Shown: piece by piece, positions 16,008 to 22,081 of the stretch
Layout of the letters: every line of letters begins with the position of its first letter
How positions within the stretch are numbered: the stretch's first letter is position 1
Source: a virus
Direction: 5' to 3' (one strand)
DNA: 22,081 nucleotides
Virus record (IMG/VR): IMGVR_UViG_3300027782_000399
Coordinates: 1 to 22,081 of that record
Notes under the pieces: model-generated
Databases searched by the model: none
The model's input: the letters and a program-made list of their open reading frames with translations, nothing else
Told to the model about the DNA's origin: nothing
Made by a program: the position numbers and the translations under genes

Positions 16008-18200
16008 TCATCTTAAATTTTTAAATGCTCGTTTTGGTCTTTGCATACCATTTGAAGAGGCACTTTTGCCAATATGTCTAAACGCTCCTACTTTTAATTT
16101 ATACAAATCTTTTGACTTATCCAAACTTTCAGGAGTTACTTCTCTACGTTTTAAATATCCACGGTTTGATTGTTGTATTTTAGCAAAGGCAACTAGAGCT
16201 GCAAATGCTACAAGTCTATCCACGTTTAAGCCATCTCTGTAAGCTAACATCTCTTTAATTAACATAGGATCTGGTATTCTAGATACACCATATGTTGTCT
16301 TTACCACAGTGCCATCAGTCTTATAATCATGATCGGTTTCCTCCCTTAAAAATTCAATAGCATAAGAGAGAAGGTGAGCTTTAAATAATGTCCCTGTGTT
16401 CCTCCAACCATACTGTTGATATACACTAGCATTACTACCAATATCTTTTAAAAATAATATCTGATCTTTAGTTACAAGGTAACGCTGCTTTCTTTGAGAG
16501 ATCATATATTGAATAAACAAAGAAACGTTATTCTCCACTAATGTCCAAGCATTATACCACTCAATAATTAACTCTAATCTCTCATGTGTCTTTTTAATAT
16601 CATCAAAACGACCACACCATGCAGCTACAATTTTATCCTGCTCTATATGAGTTTTCTGCTCTCCACCCTCTTCTCTAGATACTTCAACAGGGGCTTTATA
16701 AACAAAAATAGAACAAAGAGAGTCAGAGGTAGTAGTCTTTCCTTCAGAAACCGGGTCAATACTTGCATAATACATTCCAAAGGTAGGATCTTTTTTAGGT
16801 CTTTCCCATACTACTAAACAACCCGTTTTGTCCTCCGTCTTTTTAGAGATGGGGAACTCATTGATAGGCAATTTGTTAGAGTTTTTAACCTCTAATTTAC
16901 CATGCTCATCTCTATATAACTCTAGTAATTCATAAGGATATTCTTTGTCCTCAATCTTTCTTAACTGTGCAGCAAGCAAGTGTACAGAAAATACAGACTC
17001 CCTTCTAAATGCAAATGCCTCTTCAATGTTTGTAGGTTTCTGAGATATGCGTAACTGATATTTATCTGGTTCAATCTCTTTCTTCCACCTAAGCCTCTCC
17101 TCTTTAATAGCTGCTAATGCTTCAACTACTAATGAGTTACCATATTCATCTACATATGGCATCATTGACCATTGTTCTGGAATAAATAATCCTGCTGTAC
17201 CTATGCTTCCTTTAGCATCTAATAGATTAGTTTCTACAGCATAAATATCATTAGCCTCTGGATTCATAATTAAATTCTTCAATGGTTCACACTGATCCAG
17301 GTCACCCACAGATCCAGCTGCAATAAATACACCGGTAGTAATCATACCAGAGGCCATAGCAGGACGTAAGTATTCATAGGTTTCCCCCATCTTAGGAGCA
17401 ATACCTGCTTCCTCATGAAAGAAATATTGACAAGGACCACCCACACCAGATGTTGCAGACTTCTCAAAAGACATACCTTGTATAGTACCTTTTAATCCCA
17501 CCTCAGTTTTCTTATTCCCTTTTCTTACCTCAATCTTTTGCTGCCATAGCATAACCTTATCTGGATTCATAGGTCTATACCATGCAGTATGTTCATTTAA
17601 AAAAGATGAATACTCATCTAGGAATTTCCAAGTACCTTTATCATTTATATAATCCTTAAGGGAAGCACCTATCTTAAGGGTAACACCCTCTTCAAACCAT
17701 AATGAATTAATTAACTTACCAGCATGAAAGTATGAGGATGCAATCTGACGTTTCTTTAGGATAGCTACATGTTTGTAATATAGTTCAGCCAATATCTCGT
17801 ACAGAGCCATGTGGTACTGAGCATCCCGGACTTTAGCAAATCCAAACTTCTTCTCTTCCTTATCATAGATAGGGAGAAAGTTTAACCACATGTAATAATC
17901 CCTAGTTAGATACCAGATGTGTTTACTATCTTTATACAACACCCCATTCCTACACTTCTTCTTTTGGTCATCCCAATAATAGATATAGTCTTTGGATTTA
18001 AATGGTGCTAGTGTATAAAAACCTAATTTATTAAAAGTTCTAGCCTCTTTATTAAAGAGGAGGGCTACTTCATTGAAATCATATTGACCTGGTTCTTTAA
18101 ATAGTAATAGAAGATAGCTTCTCCATTCCTCATTAGAGGAGAAGGTAGAAACACTCCATACACCATTCTCCCAAGTCGGGATTTCAATAATTTCACTCAT
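16008..18200 (-). CDS. terL: Terminase large subunit (TerL)
   Basis: The packaging motor: an ATPase plus a nuclease that cuts concatemers. The ATPase half shows a variant Walker A-like stretch, KKRQIASSYFHAGK (149-162), a Walker B-type hydrophobic run ending in acids, CQYFFHEEAG (257-266), and the coupling segment FIAAGSVGD (292-300). The nuclease half has RNase H-fold acids: D482 in YASIDPVSEG, E556 in LVENN and D661 in NVDRLVAFAAL. At 730 residues it matches the long terminases of crAss-like and related phages. The start overlaps the 68-aa gene by 8 bases, so translation is coupled, and the portal follows at once. The exact Walker A lysine is not assigned with certainty. Confidence 0.9.
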   Translation of the reverse strand: MSEIIEIPTWENGVWSVSTFSSNEEWRSYLLLLFKEPGQYDFNEVALLFNKEARTFNKLGFYTLAPFKSKDYIYYWDDQKKKCRNGVLYKDSKHIWYLTRDYYMWLNFLPIYDKEEKKFGFAKVRDAQYHMALYEILAELYYKHVAILKKRQIASSYFHAGKLINSLWFEEGVTLKIGASLKDYINDKGTWKFLDEYSSFLNEHTAWYRPMNPDKVMLWQQKIEVRKGNKKTEVGLKGTIQGMSFEKSATSGVGGPCQYFFHEEAGIAPKMGETYEYLRPAMASGMITTGVFIAAGSVGDLDQCEPLKNLIMNPEANDIYAVETNLLDAKGSIGTAGLFIPEQWSMMPYVDEYGNSLVVEALAAIKEERLRWKKEIEPDKYQLRISQKPTNIEEAFAFRRESVFSVHLLAAQLRKIEDKEYPYELLELYRDEHGKLEVKNSNKLPINEFPISKKTEDKTGCLVVWERPKKDPTFGMYYASIDPVSEGKTTTSDSLCSIFVYKAPVEVSREEGGEQKTHIEQDKIVAAWCGRFDDIKKTHERLELIIEWYNAWTLVENNVSLFIQYMISQRKQRYLVTKDQILFLKDIGSNASVYQQYGWRNTGTLFKAHLLSYAIEFLREETDHDYKTDGTVVKTTYGVSRIPDPMLIKEMLAYRDGLNVDRLVAFAALVAFAKIQQSNRGYLKRREVTPESLDKSKDLYKLKVGAFRHIGKSASSNGMQRPKRAFKNLR

Positions 18201-18399
18201 CCCCCTTTATATCAGATTCCTCTGGTTTACCATTTGTAGTAATAATCATATAAAGTAATGTATCTATTGTCTTAGACGTAATTTTAGATTTACATTCTGA
18301 GTTATTAAAATACGCCTCTTTATCTTCAGACTTAAAAGCGTGCCAATGTTTTGTGTAGGTGTTGTATGTAAACAACCATCCGTATAAGCTATGTTCCAT
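18193..18399 (-). CDS. Small packaging-module protein (68 aa)
   Basis: Begins MEHSLYGWLFTYNTYTKHWH followed by AFKSEDKEAYFNN. The aromatic-rich first half looks like a compact beta fold, and the pattern W-x-F-x-Y-N-x-Y-T-x-x-W recalls short conserved proteins next to phage terminases, although no named family is certain. It starts 2 bases after the 171-aa gene and overlaps TerL by 8 bases, so all three should be translated together. A packaging accessory role is plausible; nothing more can be seen. Confidence 0.6.
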   Translation of the reverse strand: MEHSLYGWLFTYNTYTKHWHAFKSEDKEAYFNNSECKSKITSKTIDTLLYMIITTNGKPEESDIKGDE

Positions 18400-18401
18400 A
18401 A

Positions 18402-18917
18402 TTATTGATCGTATGCTAACCCTATATTTCCTCTTACTTGACTTTGCTGTTCTTCAGCTAAATCTTTATATGCCCCTTTAAATGATTGTCTAATCTGCTC
18501 AAACTTAGCAGCGGCATTCACTAATGCTGTAATGTTACCATCTCTACCATGATGAATCTCTGTTGTCTCCATATAATGTGCCAATCTATCCAACATAGAC
18601 TTGATACCTACATACGTTCTATACGTAGGAGTCTCATATAATTTCTTACACGTACTCATACCCCGGATAATAAGTTCATCCTCAGTAGATATATCCATAT
18701 CAATCTCAGACATAATAATCTCTTCCTTCTCATGTTCAGGAACATTAAAGAATGGGTTAAGATCTGGGTTAGGACAAGTCATATAAAACAGGTAGGTATA
18801 TACTTTTAAATAATCATCTGGGTATTCCGTCATTATATCATTTAAAGAGGAGATTGTATAGCAATGCTCTGTAGGCACTACTTTATTATTCACTATATCA
18901 AATAGTTTAATTAGCAT
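18402..18917 (-). CDS. Helical protein upstream of TerL, candidate small terminase (171 aa)
   Basis: Mostly helical, with YLFYMTCPNPDLNPFFNVPE (43-62), RGMSTCKKLYETPTYRTYVG (85-104), and IHHGRDGN followed by LVNAAAKFEQIRQSFKGAYK near the C-terminus. The length and the place two genes before TerL fit the small terminase subunit, which recognises DNA and feeds TerL. I do not see a clear helix-turn-helix, so this remains a positional inference; a packaging accessory or internal virion protein is the alternative. It overlaps the upstream nuclease gene by 11 bases. Confidence 0.5.
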   Translation of the reverse strand: MLIKLFDIVNNKVVPTEHCYTISSLNDIMTEYPDDYLKVYTYLFYMTCPNPDLNPFFNVPEHEKEEIIMSEIDMDISTEDELIIRGMSTCKKLYETPTYRTYVGIKSMLDRLAHYMETTEIHHGRDGNITALVNAAAKFEQIRQSFKGAYKDLAEEQQSQVRGNIGLAYDQ

Positions 18918-19722
18918 CTTGCTTGTGTTTAATTAAGTTAACTACCTCAACCTTAAGGTAAGGTAAATCATAGGGTACGATTTTTCTAACTAATGGTTCC
19001 CCCTGATCATCTAACTTAGTAATTGGGTTTCCAAACTTATCTGCACCATCCGTATAAAACAAAACATGGTGAATTGTTATTTTACCGGGTCTAAGTTTAG
19101 GGTTATGCTTCAATATAATATACATATATGTTGACAACTGTAGTGCATAATGCCAGAAATTACAGTCATCTAGGTGACTAACGGGCGTTAGCATCTTCTG
19201 ACTTACACCCTCCCAATTTATATATGATTCTTTTTTAATCTCTTTATTAGTCTTGTAGTCTGTTATGTTAACTTGGCCTTTTGCTACCTCTACTAGATCT
19301 GATTGCCCACATATACCAGCAGACTTAAGGTATACAAAATGCTCTGGGTACATACCCTCCACTAATTTCTGTGGTGGAGCATACTTTATATCATCTGTAA
19401 TAAGGGGCCTAATAATAGGGAGAATACAACCATGTCTTTCAACAGTATTCAATTCAAGGAGATCAGCCTCACGTTGATTGTGATACCAGTTACCTTGATC
19501 AATAGCCCTATTAGATTCATTCTCCCAAGCCTGTAAAATATCTGTTACAGACATACCATACCATTTAGATTTCTTAGACTTAGAAGATTTCTCAGCTATA
19601 GTCTGGGCGTCAAAAGGTTTCTTATACTTAGATATAAACGAGGTAACACTAGTCCACTCTATTAACTCAGATGAATCTATAGACTCATACTTATGGTTTT
19701 GTGATTTAAATATTACACTCAT
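18907..19722 (-). CDS. PD-(D/E)XK (RecB/Cas4-like) nuclease (271 aa)
   Basis: The core motif order is visible: H81 in GNWYHNQREADLLE, E122 in the VEGMYPEHF segment, D142 in GICGQSDLVEV, the D155-Y-K157 signature in VNITDYKTNK, and Q195-Y199 in ALQLSTYMY. These are the hallmarks of RecB-type exonuclease domains, about 270 residues here with no Cys cluster, so the iron-sulphur form of Cas4 is unlikely. In phages such enzymes act in recombination, DNA end processing or host DNA breakdown. It lies in a coupled operon with HU-like, winged-helix and packaging genes (4-base ATGA overlap upstream, 11-base overlap downstream), which favours a role in preparing DNA for packaging. Confidence 0.8.
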   Translation of the reverse strand: MSVIFKSQNHKYESIDSSELIEWTSVTSFISKYKKPFDAQTIAEKSSKSKKSKWYGMSVTDILQAWENESNRAIDQGNWYHNQREADLLELNTVERHGCILPIIRPLITDDIKYAPPQKLVEGMYPEHFVYLKSAGICGQSDLVEVAKGQVNITDYKTNKEIKKESYINWEGVSQKMLTPVSHLDDCNFWHYALQLSTYMYIILKHNPKLRPGKITIHHVLFYTDGADKFGNPITKLDDQGEPLVRKIVPYDLPYLKVEVVNLIKHKQDAN

Positions 19723-20054
19723 AACTTAGCTAATAATTTATCCTCTTCCTCCGAAGACATAAATGAATCCCACTTACCTAAAGGACAAGAGGAGGATAAA
19801 CTCCGAGTTTTAAATTTCAAAGAACACCCACACTCAGAACAACAAGGTTGTGTTCCGGGTGCTAAACAATCCTTACCCACTAAATCTAATTGTGGGCAAG
19901 CTTGACAAATAGTGTAACGCTCTAGAGCAATCTGCTCTATACTATCAGTGGTGAATAAATAATTCCTAATACCCTCAAGTATCAAAGGATAGTTATTCCA
20001 AAGTCTTGTCACTTTGTTGTTTTTTATTTTTTCTATGATCTTTCTTTTTTTCAT
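19719..20054 (-). CDS. Zinc-ribbon protein (111 aa)
   Basis: The C-terminal half carries eight cysteines: 50, 53, 63, 71, 72, 75, 77 and 90. They form CxxC in YTICQAC, CCSECGC, and the final SSSCPLGKW. This CPxGKW-ended pattern, which I recall from small DUF6171-like zinc-binding proteins, is a recollection and not a verified hit. The first 35 residues are basic and helical. The ATG at 20054 lies 62 bases inside the preceding gene; a GTG at residue 15 would cut the overlap to 20 bases, so the start is uncertain. It ends 4 bases into the nuclease gene and probably acts with it or binds nucleic acid. Confidence 0.65.
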   Translation of the reverse strand: MKKRKIIEKIKNNKVTRLWNNYPLILEGIRNYLFTTDSIEQIALERYTICQACPQLDLVGKDCLAPGTQPCCSECGCSLKFKTRSLSSSCPLGKWDSFMSSEEEDKLLAKL

Positions 20055-20376
20055 ACTCTTCTTTCATTTTGATTTCTAGTCCTTGCATCTTCTCTAGCTT
20101 ATCCACGGTACTCTTGTATACATGATACCTAGAAAATACAAGGTTCTCCCTATTCTCTAAGTATTCAGAATATCTACGTATATTGGTTTGAAGTATATCC
20201 CACTTAATATTAAAAGTGCCAAGACCATCTATAAATACATGGGGGTCTTCTAAGGAAGATAGAGATTTCCTGGCTTTATCCCAGTAGAAGTCTGTCACAG
20301 CTTTAATAACCTTCTGTTCCATATTCAACTCTATAGATGTCTCCTTTAAGATATCTTTATATTTCTTAGGATTCAA
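19993..20376 (-). CDS. HU/IHF-like DNA-binding protein, TTG start (127 aa)
   Basis: The first 58 residues have the HU layout: helix KYKDILKETSIELN, longer helix with VIKAVTDFYWDKARKSLSSL, then the strand segment HVFIDGLGTFNIK (46-58), matching the HU GxGTF-type turn. The DNA-clasping arm is not obvious. The C-terminus (about 100-127) is a highly basic coiled coil with KKKDHRKNKKQQ. The first codon is TTG; the next ATG is residue 19 and would remove the first helix, so TTG is preferred. The gene starts within the last codons of the winged-helix gene (11-base overlap), suggesting coupled translation. Likely a nucleoid or packaging accessory; crAss-like phages are known to carry IHF-like genes. 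Confidence 0.55.
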   Translation of the reverse strand: MNPKKYKDILKETSIELNMEQKVIKAVTDFYWDKARKSLSSLEDPHVFIDGLGTFNIKWDILQTNIRRYSEYLENRENLVFSRYHVYKSTVDKLEKMQGLEIKMKEEYEKKKDHRKNKKQQSDKTLE

Positions 20377-20725
20377 TACTTACAAATTTATAATCCAGAA
20401 AAACATTACCCTTAGCTTGTACATTAAGTGTTGAAGCTAACTTAATCATCTTCCTACCCTTACCATTCTTTTCAATCATACCCTTCCTCTCAAATTTAAT
20501 AACAGCGTTACGCACAGACTGAGGGGTTTTGAATATCCCCTCATCTGAAGCATTGTTACAAAATTCTGTGAGTTCCACCTCTTCATTAAAAGCAAGCATA
20601 GTAAGACAATCCAAGTCAGCGTTACTAACATTGATCTTCTCTAGGTAGCAATGGGTGAGGAGCTGATACTTTACAATATCCTGCCTCTCCATCTTAACCT
20701 TCTTACTAACTTGATTTACAATCAT
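20366..20725 (-). CDS. Winged-helix DNA-binding protein (119 aa)
   Basis: Residues about 45-95 fit a winged helix-turn-helix: helices around VELTEFCNNASDEGIFKTPQ, a recognition helix in SVRNAVIKFERKGMIEKNGK, and a wing with GKGRKMIKLA. The C-terminal LNVQAKGNVFLDYKFVSIE is a final strand pair. It could be a regulator of the leftward operon or a packaging or replication accessory. The stop overlaps the TTG start of the HU-like gene, and its own ATG overlaps the upstream stop as ATGA, so all are coupled. There is no ligand domain, so the regulatory signal is not visible. Confidence 0.6.
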   Translation of the reverse strand: MIVNQVSKKVKMERQDIVKYQLLTHCYLEKINVSNADLDCLTMLAFNEEVELTEFCNNASDEGIFKTPQSVRNAVIKFERKGMIEKNGKGRKMIKLASTLNVQAKGNVFLDYKFVSIES

Positions 20726-20970
20726 GATCTTTTAAGTCCTCTTGGTTTTTCTTCAACCTCCTCCTCTTCATCATCATCCGGGGCCAACATATTAGCCACC
20801 ATAACTTGGAACTGTAAGCGCTTGGCTCTCTGTTCCTCAATATCAGTGACTAATGTTTCATACTGTAACTGTACAGTTAAGAACTCTACTTGCTCAGTAT
20901 AGTACTGAGTTAGTTTTTCTTTACGGTCTTTTACCTCTTCAGGTGTGAGCACTTCTTTATTTTCTTCCAT
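20722..20970 (-). CDS. Acidic coiled-coil protein (82 aa)
   Basis: A helical segment (about residues 8-62) with QYYTEQVEFLTVQLQYETLV and DIEEQRAKRLQFQVM forms a likely coiled coil, followed by a strongly acidic run DDDEEEEVEEK and a basic end. No family is recognised. It starts 12 bases after a 38-aa Cys mini-gene and overlaps the winged-helix gene by 4 bases. It could be an adaptor or a DNA-mimic-like acidic protein; neither can be shown. Confidence 0.6.
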   Translation of the reverse strand: MEENKEVLTPEEVKDRKEKLTQYYTEQVEFLTVQLQYETLVTDIEEQRAKRLQFQVMVANMLAPDDDEEEEVEEKPRGLKRS

Positions 20971-20982
20971 TGGTTTTATAAT

Positions 20983-21099
20983 TTACATTTCCCAGTACAC
21001 ATATACCAGCTCATTACAATCACAGGGTTCTTCAGGGGGCATTGGTTTACCGCACCTAATACAAATAATTGGCTTTGTAACTTCCTCATTCTCTGGCAT
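20983..21099 (-). CDS. CxxC/CxC mini-protein (38 aa)
   Basis: An ATG at 21099 opens 38 codons to TAA at 20985-20983. The product begins MPENEEVTKPIICIRCGKPM and contains PPEEPCDCNE, so C13, C16, C26 and C28 could hold one zinc ion. It lies 12 bases before the next start, in an otherwise unexplained gap, and in the same direction as all neighbours. The 53-base gap upstream (21100-21152) is A/T-rich with two TTGTTAGT copies and no firm promoter. Function is unknown. Confidence 0.6.
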   Translation of the reverse strand: MPENEEVTKPIICIRCGKPMPPEEPCDCNELVYVYWEM

Positions 21100-21152
21100 A
21101 ATATACAAGTTTACACATTATATATTTATTTGAACTAACAAGTTACTAACAA

Positions 21153-21629
21153 TTAATCCCAATGCTTATTGTATCTCTCCCAATAAAACTCAGGAATAGT
21201 ATCTGTGTAAGCTTGTACATATTCACATTTAAATATACTAGTGTTCATCTCTATAAGAGCAACGGTAATAATATCATCATTCTCATACCCCATATCTAAA
21301 AGCATTTCTTTTATCCAAGTATAGTTATTCCCGGAAAGCACTGCAGCCTCAACTAAGATAACCTTATTATACCTATAAGGAATAATCTGTCCACTCCTCT
21401 TAAACTCATATTGATAATTATCTTTACTCTCATCAGGATACGGGACATCCAAAGGAAACATATCTAACATTTTCCCATGAGCTGAAAGATGGTGTGCTAT
21501 CTGCATAGACACTATAGAAGAATAGTCCGGGGACACATTAATAACAAGGGTGTCATTAGGATCTACCCTGGGTAACCTCTTAAGCAATCCCTGTATAAGC
21601 TCATGCTCTTTTAAAAAATCTATATACAT
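21153..21629 (-). CDS. PRTase-like phage protein (158 aa)
   Basis: The segment VILVEAAVLSGNNYTWIKEM has the position and hydrophobic run of the PRPP-binding loop of type I phosphoribosyltransferases (hydrophobic strand, two acids, TGGT), but the acidic pair is EA and the loop is SGNN, so catalysis is doubtful. The N-terminal LVINVSPDYSSIVSMQIAHH looks like the first strand-helix unit of the fold. The ATG at 21629 is chosen over an in-frame TTG at 21644, because the longer frame would run into the TATATTTG element just upstream. It is the first gene of the leftward operon and faces away from the plus-strand gene, so its promoter should control the whole block. Confidence 0.55.
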   Translation of the reverse strand: MYIDFLKEHELIQGLLKRLPRVDPNDTLVINVSPDYSSIVSMQIAHHLSAHGKMLDMFPLDVPYPDESKDNYQYEFKRSGQIIPYRYNKVILVEAAVLSGNNYTWIKEMLLDMGYENDDIITVALIEMNTSIFKCEYVQAYTDTIPEFYWERYNKHWD

Positions 21630-21633
21630 AAAA

Positions 21634-21641
21634 CAAATATA
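21634..21641 (-). promoter_or_regulatory. Candidate -7 box of the leftward operon
   Basis: TATATTTG on the minus strand, the only other exact copy I found besides 2737-2744, lies 4 bases before the ATG at 21629. It fits the Bacteroides TAnnTTTG -7 consensus, but no TTTG or TTG lies at the expected distance upstream, where there are C runs. If used, the transcript would be nearly leaderless. Confidence 0.3.
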
Positions 21642-21644
21642 CAA

Positions 21645-21784
21645 ATAATACCCCCCTTTTTATACCCCCCGGTATAATACCCCCCGTATATTGGGATTGT
21701 TTTATGGGTGGCATGGTGAGTGGGTATAAGCTATCAACTCCCCTCCTTACTTTTAGCGGGGACTAACCCCCGTGAACTACCAAC
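21645..21784. promoter_or_regulatory. Divergent intergenic control region
   Basis: This 140-base stretch separates the leftward block from the only rightward gene. It holds the three C6 repeats at its left end, and a hairpin CGGGG (21757-21761) with CCCCG (21768-21772) 12 bases before the rightward ATG. GC content is clearly higher than in the flanking genes. A TATATTGG sequence near 21687-21694 is a poor match to a rightward -7 box. No tRNA or ORF is visible. It is a candidate promoter, operator or origin site. Confidence 0.5.
21648..21685. repeat. Three ATACCCCCC direct repeats in the divergent region
   Basis: ATACCCCCC occurs at 21648-21656, 21662-21670 and 21677-21685, spaced 14 and 15 bases start to start. 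The second reads on into GGTAT and the third into GTAT, giving partial dyads. Such six-C runs stand out in this AT-rich sequence. Operator, promoter-linked or origin-linked iterons are all possible. Confidence 0.65.
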
Positions 21785-22048
21785 ATGATGTACTTTTATA
21801 AGAAAACCGACAAAGCAATTATTTGCACAACAGAAACATTGGGAACTAAGACTGTGACCTTACCTAATGGAAAGAAAATTGAGTCACGCATCCAAGTAGC
21901 AGACCTTAAATTTGGGGTCATCGCTGTGGGTGATCAAGAGATAGGTGAAATGAAAGTAGGGGATAAACTCCCTTACAAACTCATTGGTGATCCTATTGTG
22001 AACCAGGATGGTGAGCAAACAAGCCTGTATTGGTGTACTCCTGAATAA
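21785..22048 (+). CDS. Small beta-rich protein, first rightward gene (87 aa)
   Basis: The only plus-strand gene I accept. The product alternates short strands and turns: TVTLPNGKKIESRIQVADLK, GVIAVGDQEIGEMKVGDKLP, then a final QTSLYWCTPE. This suggests a compact all-beta fold, perhaps OB- or SH3-like, but no family is recognised. Two ATG codons in a row open it (21785 and 21788) with no Shine-Dalgarno. The orientation, opposite to the virion block, suggests it begins the rightward early or replication block that continues beyond the window. The 33 bases after the stop contain a CCCAATTGGG palindrome (22055-22064) and nothing else. Confidence 0.65.
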   Translation: MMYFYKKTDKAIICTTETLGTKTVTLPNGKKIESRIQVADLKFGVIAVGDQEIGEMKVGDKLPYKLIGDPIVNQDGEQTSLYWCTPE

Positions 22049-22081
22049 GGAGTGCCCAATTGGGTTACAGGCATAAGCACT

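Noticed and set aside
16584-16817. 77-aa plus-strand frame
   Set aside because: Antisense to the nuclease domain of TerL; no start signal or neighbour coupling.
18907-19722. Cas4 of a CRISPR system
   Set aside because: The PD-(D/E)XK core is present but no four-Cys iron-sulphur cluster, cas genes or repeat array are nearby.
16008-21629. Alternative genetic code with TGA or TAG recoded
   Set aside because: TGA ends terL, the 68-aa, zinc-ribbon and coiled-coil genes at sensible positions, so TGA is not recoded. Reuse of TAG cannot be excluded from this window, but no frame requires it.
21153-21644. Longer PRTase-like frame starting at TTG 21644
   Set aside because: The extra five codons overlap the TATATTTG element and an ATG lies at 21629, which is the simpler start.
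21757-21772. Terminator for the leftward or an incoming rightward transcript
   Set aside because: The stem is 5 bp and no T run follows on either strand.

Overview
The window reads as part of a tailed double-stranded DNA phage genome (Caudoviricetes), AT-rich and densely packed. Almost everything is on the minus strand as one long packaging and virion block, read from about 21.6 kb down to position 1. One plus-strand gene lies at the right edge. Start sites lack Shine-Dalgarno sequences and instead have long A/AATAAA-rich leaders. A TTG-N20-TATATTTG element resembles the Bacteroides-type promoter (TTTG / TAnnTTTG). Both points, and a TerL and portal of crAss-like size and style, suggest a phage of a Bacteroidota host. 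The exact family cannot be settled by eye. TGA and TAA both serve as stops, so there is no sign of TGA recoding. I see no tRNA, CRISPR array, integrase or insertion sequence.

Layout in transcription order on the minus strand. (1) 21.63-18.2 kb is a chain of small, mostly overlapping genes: a PRTase-like protein, a 38-aa CxxC/CxC mini-protein, an acidic coiled-coil protein, a winged-helix protein, an HU/IHF-like protein with a TTG start, a zinc-ribbon protein, a PD-(D/E)XK nuclease, a 171-aa protein in the usual TerS position, and a 68-aa protein. (2) 18.2-10.1 kb is the packaging and head core: TerL, a 48-aa mini-gene, a large portal, an acidic scaffold-like protein and the major capsid protein. 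(3) 10.05-4.2 kb holds head-completion, connector and minor virion genes: a decoration/head-fibre-like protein, a 337-aa unknown, a connector-like protein, a Dps/ferritin-like protein, a 528-aa structural protein with an inserted adhesive-type module, and a run of three small proteins with CxxC motifs. (4) 4.7-0 kb encodes fibres: a 151-aa fibre-associated protein, a 477-aa fibre protein, an intrinsic terminator overlapping a candidate promoter, a 696-aa repeat fibre, and a third fibre cut by the left edge.

The packaging enzymes, shell, neck and adhesins are thus laid out in assembly-like order. Intergenic hairpins after five structural genes may tune transcript levels between modules. The 140-base region 21645-21784 separates the leftward block from the rightward gene. 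It carries three ATACCCCCC direct repeats and a GC-rich hairpin, which makes it the best candidate control region in the window.

The most interesting points are: the Dps-like protein inside the virion operon, keeping four of five ferroxidase ligands at exact E. coli Dps spacing; the module inserted into the 528-aa virion protein; the CxxC cluster, including small genes easily missed; and the C6 iteron-like region. No lysis, tape-measure, sheath or DNA polymerase gene was recognised here.
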